DNA of 64,000 nt from Pseudoips prasinana (GCA_951640165.1 OX621252.1:20915934-20979933); one strand, 5' to 3'; positions 9,586 to 20,005 are shown, numbered from the stretch's first letter. The notes: generated by a model from the sequence alone, not told the origin. Program-made: numbers and translations.

Positions 9586-9871
9586 TAAACTATATTTACT
9601 ATTTAGCTAATAACTTAGCTAGCTATATAATTATTAACAAAAATATCACTCCTACGACATGCCATGGCCCAACAATGATTTAATGATAGTGATAGTGATG
9701 CAGGCCAGCTCCAACAGTATCCTGGACGTCTCAAGTATGTATGGACTGCACCTATAGGTATATTATGTCGTTGCTGTACCATTTCCCATGGCATGTCGCC
9801 GGGGTGATGCTTTTGTTGTAATTATAAAGTTAACTTAGTAATTAGCTTAATAGTAAATACATATAGTTTGA
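9586..9871. mobile_element. Non-autonomous element with ~80-bp terminal inverted repeats, copy 1
   Basis: 9586-9668 and 9790-9871 are imperfect reverse complements. Outer landmarks are AAACTATATTTACTA / TAGTAAATACATATAGTTT, and the inner landmark is CGACATGCCATGG / CCATGGCATGTCG. The ~120-base centre includes CTGCACCTATAGG. There is no ORF. A second copy lies at 10090-10280. Confidence 0.75.
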
Positions 9872-9900
9872 TTAAAGAGTAAGTCTTACCAACTATTCAA

Positions 9901-10085
9901 TCACACTAATATTATAAAAGCGAAAGTTTGTGAGTGTGTGAGTGTGTCTGTTCGTTACTTCTTCACGTCTAAACCGCTAGAGCGATTTTAATTAAATTTG
10001 GTATGGAGTTAGCTGACACCCTGGACTAACACATAGGCTATAATTTATTAAGTTTAAAACGGGTAAAACTGCGGGGCATAGCTAG
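9901..10085 (+). mobile_element. Complete non-autonomous Helitron (185 bp)
   Basis: It starts TCACACTAATATTATAAAAG immediately after an A and ends GGGGCATAGCTAG immediately before a T, so it has 5' TC, 3' CTAG and A^T insertion. The internal GTTTGTGAGTGTG and ACCGCTAGAGCGATTTT segments are typical of the abundant short lepidopteran Helitrons. Confidence 0.8.
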
Positions 10086-10089
10086 TAGT

Positions 10090-10280
10090 TAATATAACAA
10101 AAACATTATGCCTGCGACATGCCATGGGAGACGGGACAGCAACACAGCAACGACTTATGTAAATGCAGGCCAACTTACTTGCAATAAAATAAAATAAATA
10201 AAATAATGTTTGGGATACTGTTGGAGCTGACCTGCTTGTCGCAAGGGTGATGGTTTTGTGTAATAATTATACATATAGTA
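10090..10280. mobile_element. Non-autonomous TIR element, copy 2
   Basis: AACAAAAACATTATGCCTGC and CGACATGCCATGGGAGA match the inner TIR of the element at 9586. The opposite side (GCAAGGGTGATGGTTTTGTG) is its diverged partner. The interior shares GATGCAGGCCA-type sequence with copy 1. Confidence 0.65.
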
Positions 10281-10749
10281 AGTCTAGCAACCTTTATAAA
10301 TCAGTAGACAATAGTATGATTATAGTGTCCCATTTTAGCATTTTGGTAAGTAGCCCTAAAAAAAGACGAAATATAGCTTTTCTAAATCCAACTAATCTCT
10401 TTAATTCGGGGATTAGATGATACAATAAATCGTAAAGAGTAAACATTTACGAAAATCGTTTCATTTATACTCACAAATTGCGAGCAATTTTTACTGGAGA
10501 GAAAATCTGAGACACATTTTACTAGCCCTTTATTTTATTTATTTATTTATATTGGGTTTAAGGTAATTGATGTCCATTCTCCCGATTGGTTGTTCAGAAT
10601 CGTTAGTTTAAGTTAGGTAAGTTACACGGTAAACGTAAAAACATCCTAATTACAAAGAGATAAAGTTTTATTTAAAGTATGTTGGTTCTGGATAGCAAAA
10701 ATTCCATTAAACTTAATAAAAAAAAGACACCAATAGTCAGCTAAATTAT
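10281..10749. other. No gene seen
   Basis: AT-rich. TTATTTATTTATTTATATTGG at 10535-10555 is a short A/T microsatellite. Confidence 0.4.
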
Positions 10750-11513
10750 CGGCTTAGGGGGCAAATGGCCTCTGGGCCGCGGCCCACATTACACGGAGTA
10801 AGAACACCGTGGGTCAGAATACCATGGGATAAAGGTATCGTAGCTAAAAAATAATATGATTTTTTTTCAATTTAAAGTCAGCATCTAAGCCTAATATTCG
10901 TACTAAACATAGATTTAATTTAGAGTTACCATCTATTCGCAACATGATTAACTGTAAGAGTACTTACATTACAGCAATACGTGTGTATAATCATCTACCA
11001 CTTGAAATTAAACAACTCGATGGTAAAATGTTTAAATCTTTGCTGAAACGATAGCTATTGCACAACGTATTATATGACCTCAAAAAGTTTTTTGCTAATG
11101 TCCAAGTATCGAAGCAACTGATTTATTGAATTTATCATGATGTGTTATTTATCTGTTGTCAAGATTATAAAAATTAATTATTTAATATTAAGATAGGTAG
11201 AAAAAAATATTGCATGCCCGATATGGGTAACTGTTGATCAATCAAATTGTTATAACATCTGTACACAGTTTCTGGCAATAAAATGATCTATGTCTATGTC
11301 TAAATCGACCCGCTTCGCTCGCTCACCTTCGCGCGCTAATTGTCAATGTTCTAACCTAATCTAACCATCCAACCAACAGTCATGGACTGTCACTAAGAAA
11401 TCCCAATGGGTCCATTCAACTACGATACTTTTATCCCATGGTATTCTGACCCACGGTGTTCCTACTCCGTGTAATGTGGGCCGCGGCCTAGAGGCCAGTT
11501 GCCCCCTAACCGA
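10750..11513. mobile_element. Long-TIR (~90 bp) element containing a LINE 3' end
   Basis: 10750-10845 and 11425-11513 are near-perfect reverse complements (AGGGGGCAA.TGGCCTCT, GGCCGCGGCCCACATTACAC, CACCGTGGGTCAGAATACC, ATGGGATAAA). The TIRs are GC-rich against an AT-rich background. The interior is not transposase but a retrotransposon tail (10860-11305). Exact ends and TSD are unclear. Confidence 0.8.
10860..11305 (+). pseudogene. Non-LTR retrotransposon C-terminus and 3' UTR
   Basis: The frame from about 10872 reads SASKPNIRTKHRFNLELPS, then RNMINCKSTYITAIRVYNHL, PLEIKQLDGKMFKSLLKR-stop. This is the layout of Jockey/CR1-type LINE C-termini (basic segment, RVYNxLP, K-x-FK). The 3' UTR ends in TGGCAATAAAATGATC and short CTATGT repeats. 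It lies wholly between the two TIRs. Confidence 0.65.
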
Positions 11514-11940
11514 AATTAACAGTGACTGACATGGGCCATATTAATTTTTTTTTAATTTAGATTCCTACGAACTTTATGATAGTGTAAAGTAAGGTCTAAA
11601 AATTTGGCTTTAAACGTCATTACATGGAGAACACTGTGTGATCTGTTGGTGAGACTTAAAACCTTGTCAACCTGTCAACACAAAGAAATCATTGGGTCGG
11701 ACCATGGAGACGCTCAGAATTTAGCTGTGGTAGTCGCTCATTCATAGTCTAACGGTTAGTACTTTTTTATTCTGTGGTCTAACCGTGTGTTGCTATGCTT
11801 GCTATGCTTAACCGTCATAAACACTTACTACTACTTAAAGTAAACTAAGCTAGAAGGCGGGTTTCATAAAATATTTTTTATTCGTAATTTTAATAGGGAT
11901 ATACCAGGTAGTCGCGCAGCAGCGCCACCTGTTTACTACC
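11514..11940. other. No gene; possible 5S-SINE trace
   Basis: 11690-11830 has ACCATGGAGACGCTCAGAAT, TAGTCTAACGGTTAG, and a closing TACTACTTAAAG, weakly like a reverse 5S-SINE. The rest is unremarkable. Confidence 0.3.
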
Positions 11941-12052
11941 TACCACCCAACTCGCATTCCCAGCACGGTGACTATAGCAAACTCCTCCAAATGGCGAAAT
12001 CTTGGGAGAAGGCCTGTGTCCAGCAGTGGCCAACTTTAGGCTGATGATGACG
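11941..12052 (+). mobile_element. RTE-like LINE 3' tail
   Basis: CTCCTCCAAATGGCGAAATC, GGCCTGTGTCCAGCAGTGG, and TTAGGCTGATGATGACG form the terminal block of an RTE-like LINE. The reverse copy at 53345 shares the CACCTCCAAATGGC segment. Confidence 0.55.
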
Positions 12053-12378
12053 TTTTAATAGTAGGTACAAATAATGCATTGCGAATTTAACAAGCGCTTT
12101 TAATATAAGCAATTTTGTTTAAGTAGTTTTAACAGTGCAAATGTTTTGTCTATTTACAAGTTTCTTATCTTAATGTTCGTATGTAAATAAAAGTAACTAG
12201 CTAATGGGGTTAATGTGTAGAGATACTCGTATTATAACCTCGACAGTATGTGCATTTGTAACCCCTTACATCTAAATGATGGAACGAATTCCTATGAAAC
12301 TTCTTTTCCCGTAGTTGTCATAAAAGCAATGAAAAATTATTTCATGAGTTCTATGTGTTTGTTTTTTTTTATATATAT
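12053..12378. other. No gene seen
   Basis: AT-rich sequence, nothing recognised. Confidence 0.5.
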
Positions 12379-12690
12379 CAGAGGACGACAACGAGCAAAT
12401 GGGTCACCTGATGGTAAGTGATCACCGCCGCCCATGGACACTCGCAGCACCAGAGGAGTAGCGGGTGCGTTGTCGGCCTTTAAGAGTTAGCTAACAAGTG
12501 TCGCTGACCCTTCTCCCCGCCCCGATGAGCTCTGGCGACCTTACTCACACGCAAAAACACAACATTAAAATTATTAATGTTATTATTTAGGAATGTCTTC
12601 CGTAAGTTGGAGGTACTTTCCCAGTCGGGCTACTCTTTGAGCGAATGAACGCTGTGCCCTACCTCTCTTACATTAATGTGTAAAAATAAA
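12379..12690 (+). repeat. Widespread lepidopteran repeat fragment
   Basis: ACGAGCAAATGGGTCACCTG, ATGGTAAGTGATCACCGCCG and CCCATGGACACTCGCAGCAC are motifs I recognise from very many moth and butterfly loci. The parent element class is not evident. The GC content is above the neighbourhood. Open frames here are not protein-like. Confidence 0.6.
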
Positions 12691-12981
12691 ACAAAAACTA
12701 TAATCACGGCAGATGCGTTACTTCTTATACCTATTAAATACCTGAGGGTCTACCGCGGTGACATAGGCGGTATATCATCGTGATTATGATCGACGTTTAA
12801 ATAGATAAAGGTTAAATATGACTAAATCATTCGTTCAATCGGCTTCAACGTTGAAAATAGATCCCGGATCATTTATGACGTCACATGTGCTCAAGGAAGC
12901 CGCATCGCGCTGATCACGATGCTGAAAGGTGGTAGCCGCCCTTTAATACGCCTAAACAACAAATAGGCCGGTATGGAAGAG

Positions 12982-13393
12982 GAGGTAGTCCACGAAGGAA
13001 TCTGAATGGCACCTGCGCGAATGGCACCTAGCCTAGTCCACGAAAGGCACTTATCAATATTTTTGGCAAGTGCTCTTCGTGGATTCAATTTATTGATAGT
13101 AGTTTAATTTCAATGTGTAACATTCGCTTAAACATAAGAAAATACTAACGTCTTAACGTGCGTAATATTAGTAGTTTTAATTAACGTTTTAGTGATTTTT
13201 ATCGATATCTTTCATTTAATAACATAGGTTACTGTAATGGTTAACGTAGGTGCCTTTCGTGGACAAGAATGTAAAAATAAATTGAATCCACGAAGAGCAC
13301 CTGCCAAAAATATTGATAGGTGCCTTTCGTGGACTAGGCTAGGTGCCATTCGCGCAGGTGCCGTTCAGATGGGTGCCCTTCGTGGACTACCTC
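12982..13393. mobile_element. Foldback element, ~115-bp inverted arms
   Basis: 12982-13094 and 13276-13393 are reverse complements at high identity with small indels, separated by 181 bases. Arms contain repeated GGTGCC.TTCGTGGAC boxes and the perfect stretch GGCACCTGCGCGAATGGCAC. One extra AGGTGCCTTTCGTGGAC box lies at 13248-13264, before the right arm. The short frames through the arms are fortuitous. Confidence 0.85.
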
Positions 13394-13818
13394 TGGAAGA
13401 GCACGTAAACAAGAGCCACAACGGAGATAAGATTCGTATAAGATCGTAAATATCCAAATACTATATTGTATTTAAATATTCACAAATAGACTATCAATAT
13501 TAACAGGTAATTTACATGATTAACGCGGTTTCTACAAGAAAAGAAATACAATAATGAAGTGGAATTTCCCGTAATAGGCTCGGCAGATGTAAATGATTAC
13601 GTAAATCCAAATACGATATTTATTGGCCAATTAAAAACTTATTTAAACCCATTATTTATAATTGTCTGACATAATAGCTTTAAAACATTAATTTTGAGTA
13701 TAATATCTCGTTTTTAGATAATATCTTATTATTATTTCCATATTTCATATATATTTATGTCAGAATCATTTGTATATATTATAAATTTATCCTTAGCTTT
13801 AGATTTGTTTATAAGAAG
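13394..13818. other. No gene seen
   Basis: Strongly AT-rich, nothing recognised. Confidence 0.5.
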
Positions 13819-13833
13819 AACAATTCAGAATAA

Positions 13834-14651
13834 CAACATATAAAAACCGGTATATTTGTATAGAAAACATAATGATTATGAAATAATACAAGTAGCACTT
13901 AGATTAATATGAATAAAATTATCTATCAATATCTACATATGTACATATATTAAACTCATACATATATTTAATCTATTAAACTCAGATGGAGACAAGTATA
14001 ACAGAGAAGGTTGCAAGAATATGTATTATGTAAAATACGTAAAAATTAAGTATACGTAAAAAAAAGGAAGTGTAATAAAAATATATTATATTGTCAATAA
14101 TAAAATATATACATAAATATCCATGAAATAATATTTAACGCATAAATAAACATCCAAAACGTATTCTGTCTAGAAATGCATCCTTTAAAATACAAATACC
14201 TAAACAAAAATAAAGTGACTGTACCAAATGAACTCTTATATATCAGACCATGGCCAAAACAAGTTAACATAAAAACGAAAACTAAAAATTCAACTACAAT
14301 ACATATTTAAAACCAACAAAAATACTTTAACAGACCCAACTTTGTAATAGTAAACTCACAAACAACATGCAATATATTCGTAATAAACACAAACTTAAAA
14401 TATGAATCTAAGCTAACTTACTAAATACAACATCCAGATTTCAGAAACAACATGCAATATATTTCAAATAAACTTAAAAATATAAATTTAAAGATAACTT
14501 ATAAAATAAAACATAACAAAATTTTACCATCTTCAACATCAAATTCAATCTTCACCTAGAAAAGCTTAAAACGGACTCACAAAAGGACTCTGGCCATGCA
14601 AGGGGTACAGTTAACCTATTCCCCAAAAAAGCGGGAATAATATAAAAAAAA
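13834..14651 (+). mobile_element. 818-bp poly(A)-tailed retro-insert of unknown origin
   Basis: AACAATTCAGAATAA occurs at 13819-13833 and again at 14652-14666, a perfect 15-bp direct repeat bracketing an insert that ends in an A run. TSD plus poly(A) is the mark of L1-type target-primed reverse transcription. The insert's lower part is rich in A and poor in T on this strand, and 14361-14440 and 14445-14525 look like diverged tandem units beginning AAACAACATGCAATATATT. No significant ORF is present. The last 100 bases (GACTCACAAAAGGACTCTGG, GGGGTACAGTTAACC) are less A-rich and could be a LINE or RNA 3' end. I do not recognise the source. Confidence 0.65.
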
Positions 14652-14666
14652 AACAATTCAGAATAA

Positions 14667-15120
14667 TTTCATTGTCAATCACTTTACTGTACGTCTTCTC
14701 GATGATAAATGAACATTTATAAATTAATAAATATTTTAGGACAACTAAGACACTGTCAACTGATAAACACACTTATGAATTTCTTAATACATACATATTA
14801 TAGATAAGTTATACCTAGATACAGAACTAATAATCGTGTTCATCATACAAAGATTAGTCCCGGGTGGCAATCGTACGCCTCCAGGACAAGAGGCCATTCA
14901 AATAAGAAAGATTTACATAGAGAGAGAAGACTCCCTAGTATTTTTACCTATATTCATGTGTATTAATTACCATCAATATTCTCAAAAATACGCCCATACG
15001 TACAAAATGTGCTTTTAATTTATTAATTCAGAGTCTCTTTTTGTATAAGACAGACCGACATGATTAAAGATTTTCGCACGATTAATTTCATCTTTGAAAA
15101 TTATGCATTTATGACAGATT
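14667..15120. other. No gene seen
   Basis: AT-rich. The short ORF at 14836-15018 has no recognisable content. Confidence 0.4.
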
Positions 15121-15382
15121 TGACGGTCACCGTAGCCTAGTTGGTAGTGCTCCTGCCTACGAAGCTGGTGGTCCTGGGTTCGAATCCCGGTAAGTGTAAA
15201 TATTTGTGTGATGAGCTCGAATACTTGTTTCTGAGTCATGGATGTTTTCTATGTATATAAGTATTTATCTCTCTATATAAGTATGTATATCGGCGCCTGG
15301 TACCCATAGTACAAGCTTTGCTTAGTTTGGGGCTAGGATGATCTGTGTGACATTGTCCCCAGATATTATTATTAATATTTAT
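15121..15382 (+). mobile_element. SINE-2, complete copy
   Basis: Identical in layout to 8680: A box, B box, ATGAGCTCGAATACTTG body, GACATTGTCCCCAGATATT end. Its anticodon-side region keeps GGTGGTCCTGG where 8680 has lost bases, so it is nearer the consensus. ORFs antisense to it are shadows. Confidence 0.9.
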
Positions 15383-15775
15383 TTTATTTATTTGTATAAT
15401 AAATGCTAATGATAAGGAAATAAAGATTATTAATGAGTTATAAAATCTTTTTTTTTCAATTATTACTTGACTTAACACTTAAATTGAATTTAATATTCAA
15501 CTGTATTTCAAAACTGCGTGCACAACAAATGTGGTTCTCATACCCTAGGATAACTCCATTTCAAACATGAGGATTAGGTTTGTAAGATTTTTTTTATATA
15601 AGTACATATAATTTAATTAAACTAGAACACGACTGCGAGATGAGTTCCATTTCTTAATTCGAGCGTTAATGAGGTGTTGCTAATTCGTCACTTCAATAAT
15701 TGTTACTTACGTTTAGATTAATTAATATTAACATGTCCTAATCTTATAAGCAGTAGGTATCTTGTTTATACAAAG
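15383..15775. other. No gene seen
   Basis: AT-rich sequence, nothing recognised. Confidence 0.5.
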
Positions 15776-15911
15776 TACAGTCGCCAGAACATCCAGCTAC
15801 CCCAATTTGTCAAATTGCTTTCAATTTTCAAACAAAACAAAATTCAAATCGTTTCACTTTCAATTGGGGGAATGTGACAGATTGGGGAAGCTTGATGTGC
15901 TGGCGTCTGTA
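15776..15911. mobile_element. 136-bp MITE with TA-type ends
   Basis: Starts TACAGTCGCCAGAACATC and ends with the imperfect complement GATGTGCTGGCGTCTGTA. Inverted similarity continues through CCCCAATTTGTCA / TGACAGATTGGGG to ~38 bp. The TA at both ends suggests a Tc1/mariner-type target. No coding sequence. Confidence 0.8.
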
Positions 15912-16317
15912 AATAAACAGGATAAACAAGAAGTTATGTAAATAAAAATGTAGGTAAATATAAAGTTAGAAATATGGACCTTACTTAACGTGACAGTTTA
16001 GTGATAAGAACCACGGATTACTTAGTTAACTAAGTAGTTATTTAAATCCGCACTTAAGTCGATCTGTCAACAAACAAATTGGAAATTTCCGCTACGTTTT
16101 AGTCAATACTACATGGTAAATCTAGTAAAAAACATATCATAAACATATTGTCTTATTTGACTATATATAAAATAACTACATTGTTGGGGTCAATGAAATG
16201 TTGACGCATTCTAATCTTTTGATAAGGGAATGATAGTGTATTTATTTGTATATTTAATGTACTACAATAATAGACTCAGAGAACTGAAAATATACCAAAA
16301 ATACAACAACATGTGTA
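15912..16317. other. No gene seen
   Basis: Contains a short perfect palindrome ACTTAGTTAACTAAGT (16021-16036). Otherwise featureless. Confidence 0.4.
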
Positions 16318-16375
16318 TTTGCCATTTCGGTCTTGCACGGACAACAAGTGTCTTTGTTTTTATTTTATTTTATAA
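16318..16375. repeat. ~55-bp segment shared with 59597-59650
   Basis: TGCCATTTCGGTCTTGCACG, GACAACAAGTGTCTTTGTTT is repeated with few changes at 59597, same orientation. Sequence on either side differs, so this may be the end of a dispersed element. Confidence 0.55.
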
Positions 16376-16454
16376 CGAATTTAAGGGGAAAAGGTTAAAA
16401 GTTACTTTTATGCACATAAAGTGTAGTTCCCGAAGTATAAATTGTGGCACAAAT

Positions 16455-16900
16455 ACTAAAGGTGCGGCAAGGGCGAAGCGCAGGCGAGGCGCGAGCGAAG
16501 TACGAGCGCGGCGCCGCAATGCTCGTCGGTTCGGCGAAGAACAGTCGCCTCGCGGAATGACTTTCGGGCATTCTAGTATTATCACGATAACATGACGTTT
16601 TCTTCCTCATATGAAGAGGATCTGCAAGCTCTGGAGCAATCGGATAATTTACAAAAGATCAGAAGATATTGGACCCACACATTGAAACAAAGAGCATGAA
16701 TTTTATTCAAATGGAAAATTTAATGCACTCTGCAGATCGGTTTTACGACGTCACTGCCCGGCATGCCACTGTTAACTGCGGATAGGCTGAGGGCACTCAT
16801 GTTTTATATATTTTGTATCAAATATCAAAGAGCCGCCGCATACAAAAGACGGGCTAGTACGCCTTTTTCCAGTAGCCGCTTCACATCCGGCTGACACCCA
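16455..16900 (+). pseudogene. Possible decayed DNA-transposon gene, with GC-rich leader
   Basis: 16455-16560 is a GC-rich patch with irregular GCGAAG/GCGAGG repeats, open on both strands by composition alone. Beyond it, 16592-16695 reads SSSYEEDLQALEQSDNLQK, then IRRYWTHTLKQRA-stop. The RRYWxHxxxxxR signature reminds me of the N-terminus of PIF/Harbinger-type transposases; frameshifted continuations (EFYSNGKFNAL, DRFYDV) fit weakly. No DDE region is visible. I hold this only as a candidate. Confidence 0.25.
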
Positions 16901-17337
16901 CGCCTTAAGCGAGCGAAATATGGATAATATCTAGTATATTAATGTTAATATAATTATCCTGAGAAATAAACTACTTCACGTTATTATCAAGTATATTATA
17001 TTAAATACGAATTTGACACACAGTGAGGTCTCAACCTATAGTGGAGGCTATTTACCAAAGAAAAAATAAAACTCGACTGAAACGCCGGTATTCAGTGACA
17101 GAGTGTCTATCGTGTGAGATTGATTCATTTATTTTCGTCAGGTTATCACTTTATTTTCGGGTCAACGGTTCACAATTCTTTGGCTAAAATGTAATGTGGC
17201 TGCCACATTGGCACCAAAACTATGCGAGCTAGAGTGGTTTTAAGTGCTGTCAACCTCAGTGACTACTGCGCATCATGCTTTATATGACAATCTACTTTCT
17301 CTACATAACAATAAAGATTCCTTCTGTAATTGCAGTA
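16901..17337. other. No gene seen
   Basis: Nothing recognised. Confidence 0.5.
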
Positions 17338-17606
17338 AATAAAATAAAAAAGGTTTTTATTCACGTAGATTTTAAAAAACCGCTTGTAAATAGTCAGAAC
17401 ATGTTTGTAGTAATATAGTTGTATACATTATTATTTCTAGTAACATAGATATTTAGGTACACATTGTATGAAAACATTTATAAAATGTATTTTATTATAG
17501 CAATGATATTTAGCTAGTCCCTATCAAGTTATTGTCAAGAGATTATGTTTAATTATCTAGTTTAAGTCTAATATTTTTACAACATATTTTTAATCGATAT
17601 TTTCAA

Positions 17607-19546
17607 CATATTTTCGAACTGCAAAACCGTTTCGAATGCCTAGCAGACTGCGAGGAAGTGGACTCATACTATGACAGGCTCGTAGAAGCTGTCCATACGG
17701 CTGGGTCTAAGGTATTCAAGGCCCGTCGTACAAACAGAACTAAAAAGATCTCTGACTTTACCCTGCAACTTATGGAAGATAGACGGAAAATGGTTCTGAC
17801 ATCCTCAGATGATGCTATCAGATATCGGCAGCTCAACAGACAAATCTCAAAGTCTTTGACTCGCGACACGCGGCAATTTAATACAATTAGTATTAAAGAG
17901 GCCATTGAGGGGAACAAAGGCTCCAAAGTGTTCGCAAGAGCTCTGTCTGTTGGACAGAGCCAACTGACGAAGCTGAAGACTGAGGATGGTAGAATCGTCA
18001 CGTCTAAACCTGAGTTGCTGGGAGAGATCGAGAAGTTCTACGGAATGTTATATACGATAACACAGCCACCTGTCAAAAGTCATGCCTCAGATCCCAGAGC
18101 ACGACTAACCCGACATTACACCGAAGACATCCCGGACGTCAGCCTGTACGAGATTAGAATGGCTCTCAAACAACTCAAGAACAACAAGGCGCCTGGTGAT
18201 GATGGAGTTACAGCAGAGCTTCTGAAGGCGGGTGGTACACCAATCCTACGGGCCCTTCAGAAGTTATTTAACTCCGTCATACTATATGGTCAAACGCCAC
18301 AAGCATGGCACAGAAGTGTGGTGGTGCTCTTCTTCAAAAAGGGCGACAAAACCCTATTGAAGAATTATAGACCCATCACACTGCTGAGTCATGTTTACAA
18401 GTTGTTTTCGAGGGTCGTTACGAACCGTCTCGCGCGCAAGTTTGACGACTTCCAGCCTCCCGAACAAGCCGGTTTCCGAAAAGGCTTTAGAATTCTATCG
18501 AAACATGGGCCGTGCTGAGGTCTCTCATAAGGTGCCAAATTGACTACCGGTATATCGAGTTGATGAAGCGTTTGTATGAAAACGCCACTATGTCAGTGCA
18601 ACTCCAGGACCAGATCTCGAAACCTATCCACTTGCAGCGAGGCGTGAGACAGGGAGATGTTATATCTCCGAAACTGTTCACCGCTGCATTGGAAGACGTC
18701 TTCAAGCTTCTGGACTGGAAACACTTTGGCATCAATGTCAATGGCGAGTACATCACTCACCTTCGATTTGCCGATGATATCGTAGTCATGGCTGAGACCA
18801 TGGAAGACCTCGGTACAATGCTCGATGACCTCAGCAGAGTCTCTCATCAAGTGGGTCTGAAAATGAACATGGATAAGACGAAAATCATGCCAAACGTCCA
18901 TGTTGCACCCACTCAATTGAAAGTTGGTGACTCTGCACTCGAAGTTGTAGAGAACTATATTTACCTAGGACAGACCATCCAACTAGGTAGGTCCAACTTC
19001 GAGAAGGAGGTCAATCGTAGAATCCAACTCGGATGGGCAGCGTTCGGGAAGCTACGTAACATCTTCTCGTCCAAAATACCGCAGTGTCTCAAGTCGAAAG
19101 TCTTCGACCAGTGTGTGTTGCCAGTGATGACATACGGAACAGAGACGTGGTCGCTCACTATGGGCCTTATTAGAAGGCTCAACATCACCCAAAGAGCAAT
19201 GGAGAGGGCTATGCTCGGAGTTTCCCTGCGGGATCGCATCAGAAATGTCGAAATCCGCAGGCGAACCAAAGTCACCGACATAGCCCGAAGAATTGCCAAG
19301 CTGAAGTGGCAGTGGGCAGGGCACATAGCTCGTAGAGCCGACGGCCGTTAGGGCAGAAAGGTTCTCGAGTGGCGACCACGAACCGGAAGACGCAGCGTGG
19401 GCAGGCCCCCTACAAGATGGACCGATGATCTTGTGCGGGTCGCTGGAAATCGCTGGATGCGGATAGCGCAAGACCGGCAATTGTGGAGATCTTTGGGGGA
19501 GGCCTTTGTCCAGCAGTGGACGTCTTTCGGCTGATATGATGATGAT
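17607..19546 (+). mobile_element. LINE-A (RTE) copy with 11-bp TSD
   Basis: GATATTTTCAA flanks it perfectly (17596-17606 and 19547-19557), inside repeat R. The copy is 5'-truncated in the linker upstream of RT and ends with CTGATATGATGATGATGAT. Coding content is described separately. The RTE clade is assigned from the RT motifs and the GRPPTRWTDDL C-terminus. Confidence 0.92.
17658..19534 (+). pseudogene. RTE reverse transcriptase, inactivated
   Basis: 17658-18518 is open for 286 codons: a linker, KLKTEDGRIVTSKPELLGEI, KQLKNNKAPGDDGVTAELLK, FFKKGDKTLLKNYRPITLL, PPEQAGFRKGF (RT fingers). An internal deletion then joins KGF to SIETWAVLRSL, removing about 35 residues including catalytic motif A (FVDYEKAFD-type) and shifting frame. 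18512-19351 continues with LQRGVRQGDVISPKLFTAAL, LRFADDIVVMAE (the YxDD-equivalent FADD), thumb, and KLKWQWAGHIARRADGR. A TGG-to-TAG change at 19349 stops the frame. The remaining ~60 codons, KVLEWRPRTGRRSVGRPPTR to TSFG-stop at 19534, stay open. The missing motif A means no polymerase activity. Confidence 0.9.
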
Positions 19547-19685
19547 GATATTTTCAATGGTTCTGTCTAGATTAAGGTATTATTATTATGACGGACCTTG
19601 TAGTGATACTCATAATATGAATACTAGATATAATCATAAGCCTTGTATTACATACTATCCATCTCCACCAAATAAGTAATTTTTT

Positions 19686-20005
19686 ATAGGGCATTGTATA
19701 AAATTATATAACAAACTTCCCAGTCATATCAAATAAATATCTACGAATAAGTTTAAAAGTATTATAAAATCCAAATTGTGTAGCAGGGCTTATTACAAAA
19801 TTATTTAAGTGACAAAATGGCTTGGGCTTAAGTCGTTCTAAATTAACACATTTAAATACAATGTAGTACAAAAAGTAAGGATTCCTACTGAGTTTTCTTT
19901 CAGTATTTCTCAATAGTTGCTACGTTTTTAACTGCACGGTGGGGTTAATAAAATGACGATTCCACGAAAATGTAACATTTTAACGGAATAAAGGAAATTT
20001 GAATT
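19686..20005 (+). mobile_element. LINE-B 3' end
   Basis: Encodes a decayed AKSKLCSRAYYKI-like end (TGTGTAGCAGGGCTTATTAC) and then the family 3' UTR: GTGACAAAATGGCTTGGGC, AAGGATTCCTACTGAGTTTT, AATGACGATTCCACG, CGGAATAAAGG. It is truncated 5' of position 19686. Confidence 0.8.

Larger units (their letters stand above)
17338..19640 (-). repeat. Repeat R copy, split by LINE-A
   Basis: 17338-17606 and 19547-19640 together match the reverse complement of 58120-58445: GACGGACCTTG, AATGGTTCTGTCTAGATTAA, TAGTAACATAGATATTTAGG, and AAAAAACCGCTTGTAAATAG. In its own orientation it ends TGAATAAAAACCTTTTTT, like a polyadenylated retroelement 3' UTR. The class is unknown. The copy at 58 kb lacks the insertion and shows the pre-integration arrangement. 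Confidence 0.75.

Noticed and set aside
16370..16610. Overlapping Arg/Ala-rich ORFs on both strands
   Set aside because: Produced by the GC-rich GCGAAG/GCGAGG patch; both strands open with low-complexity translations.
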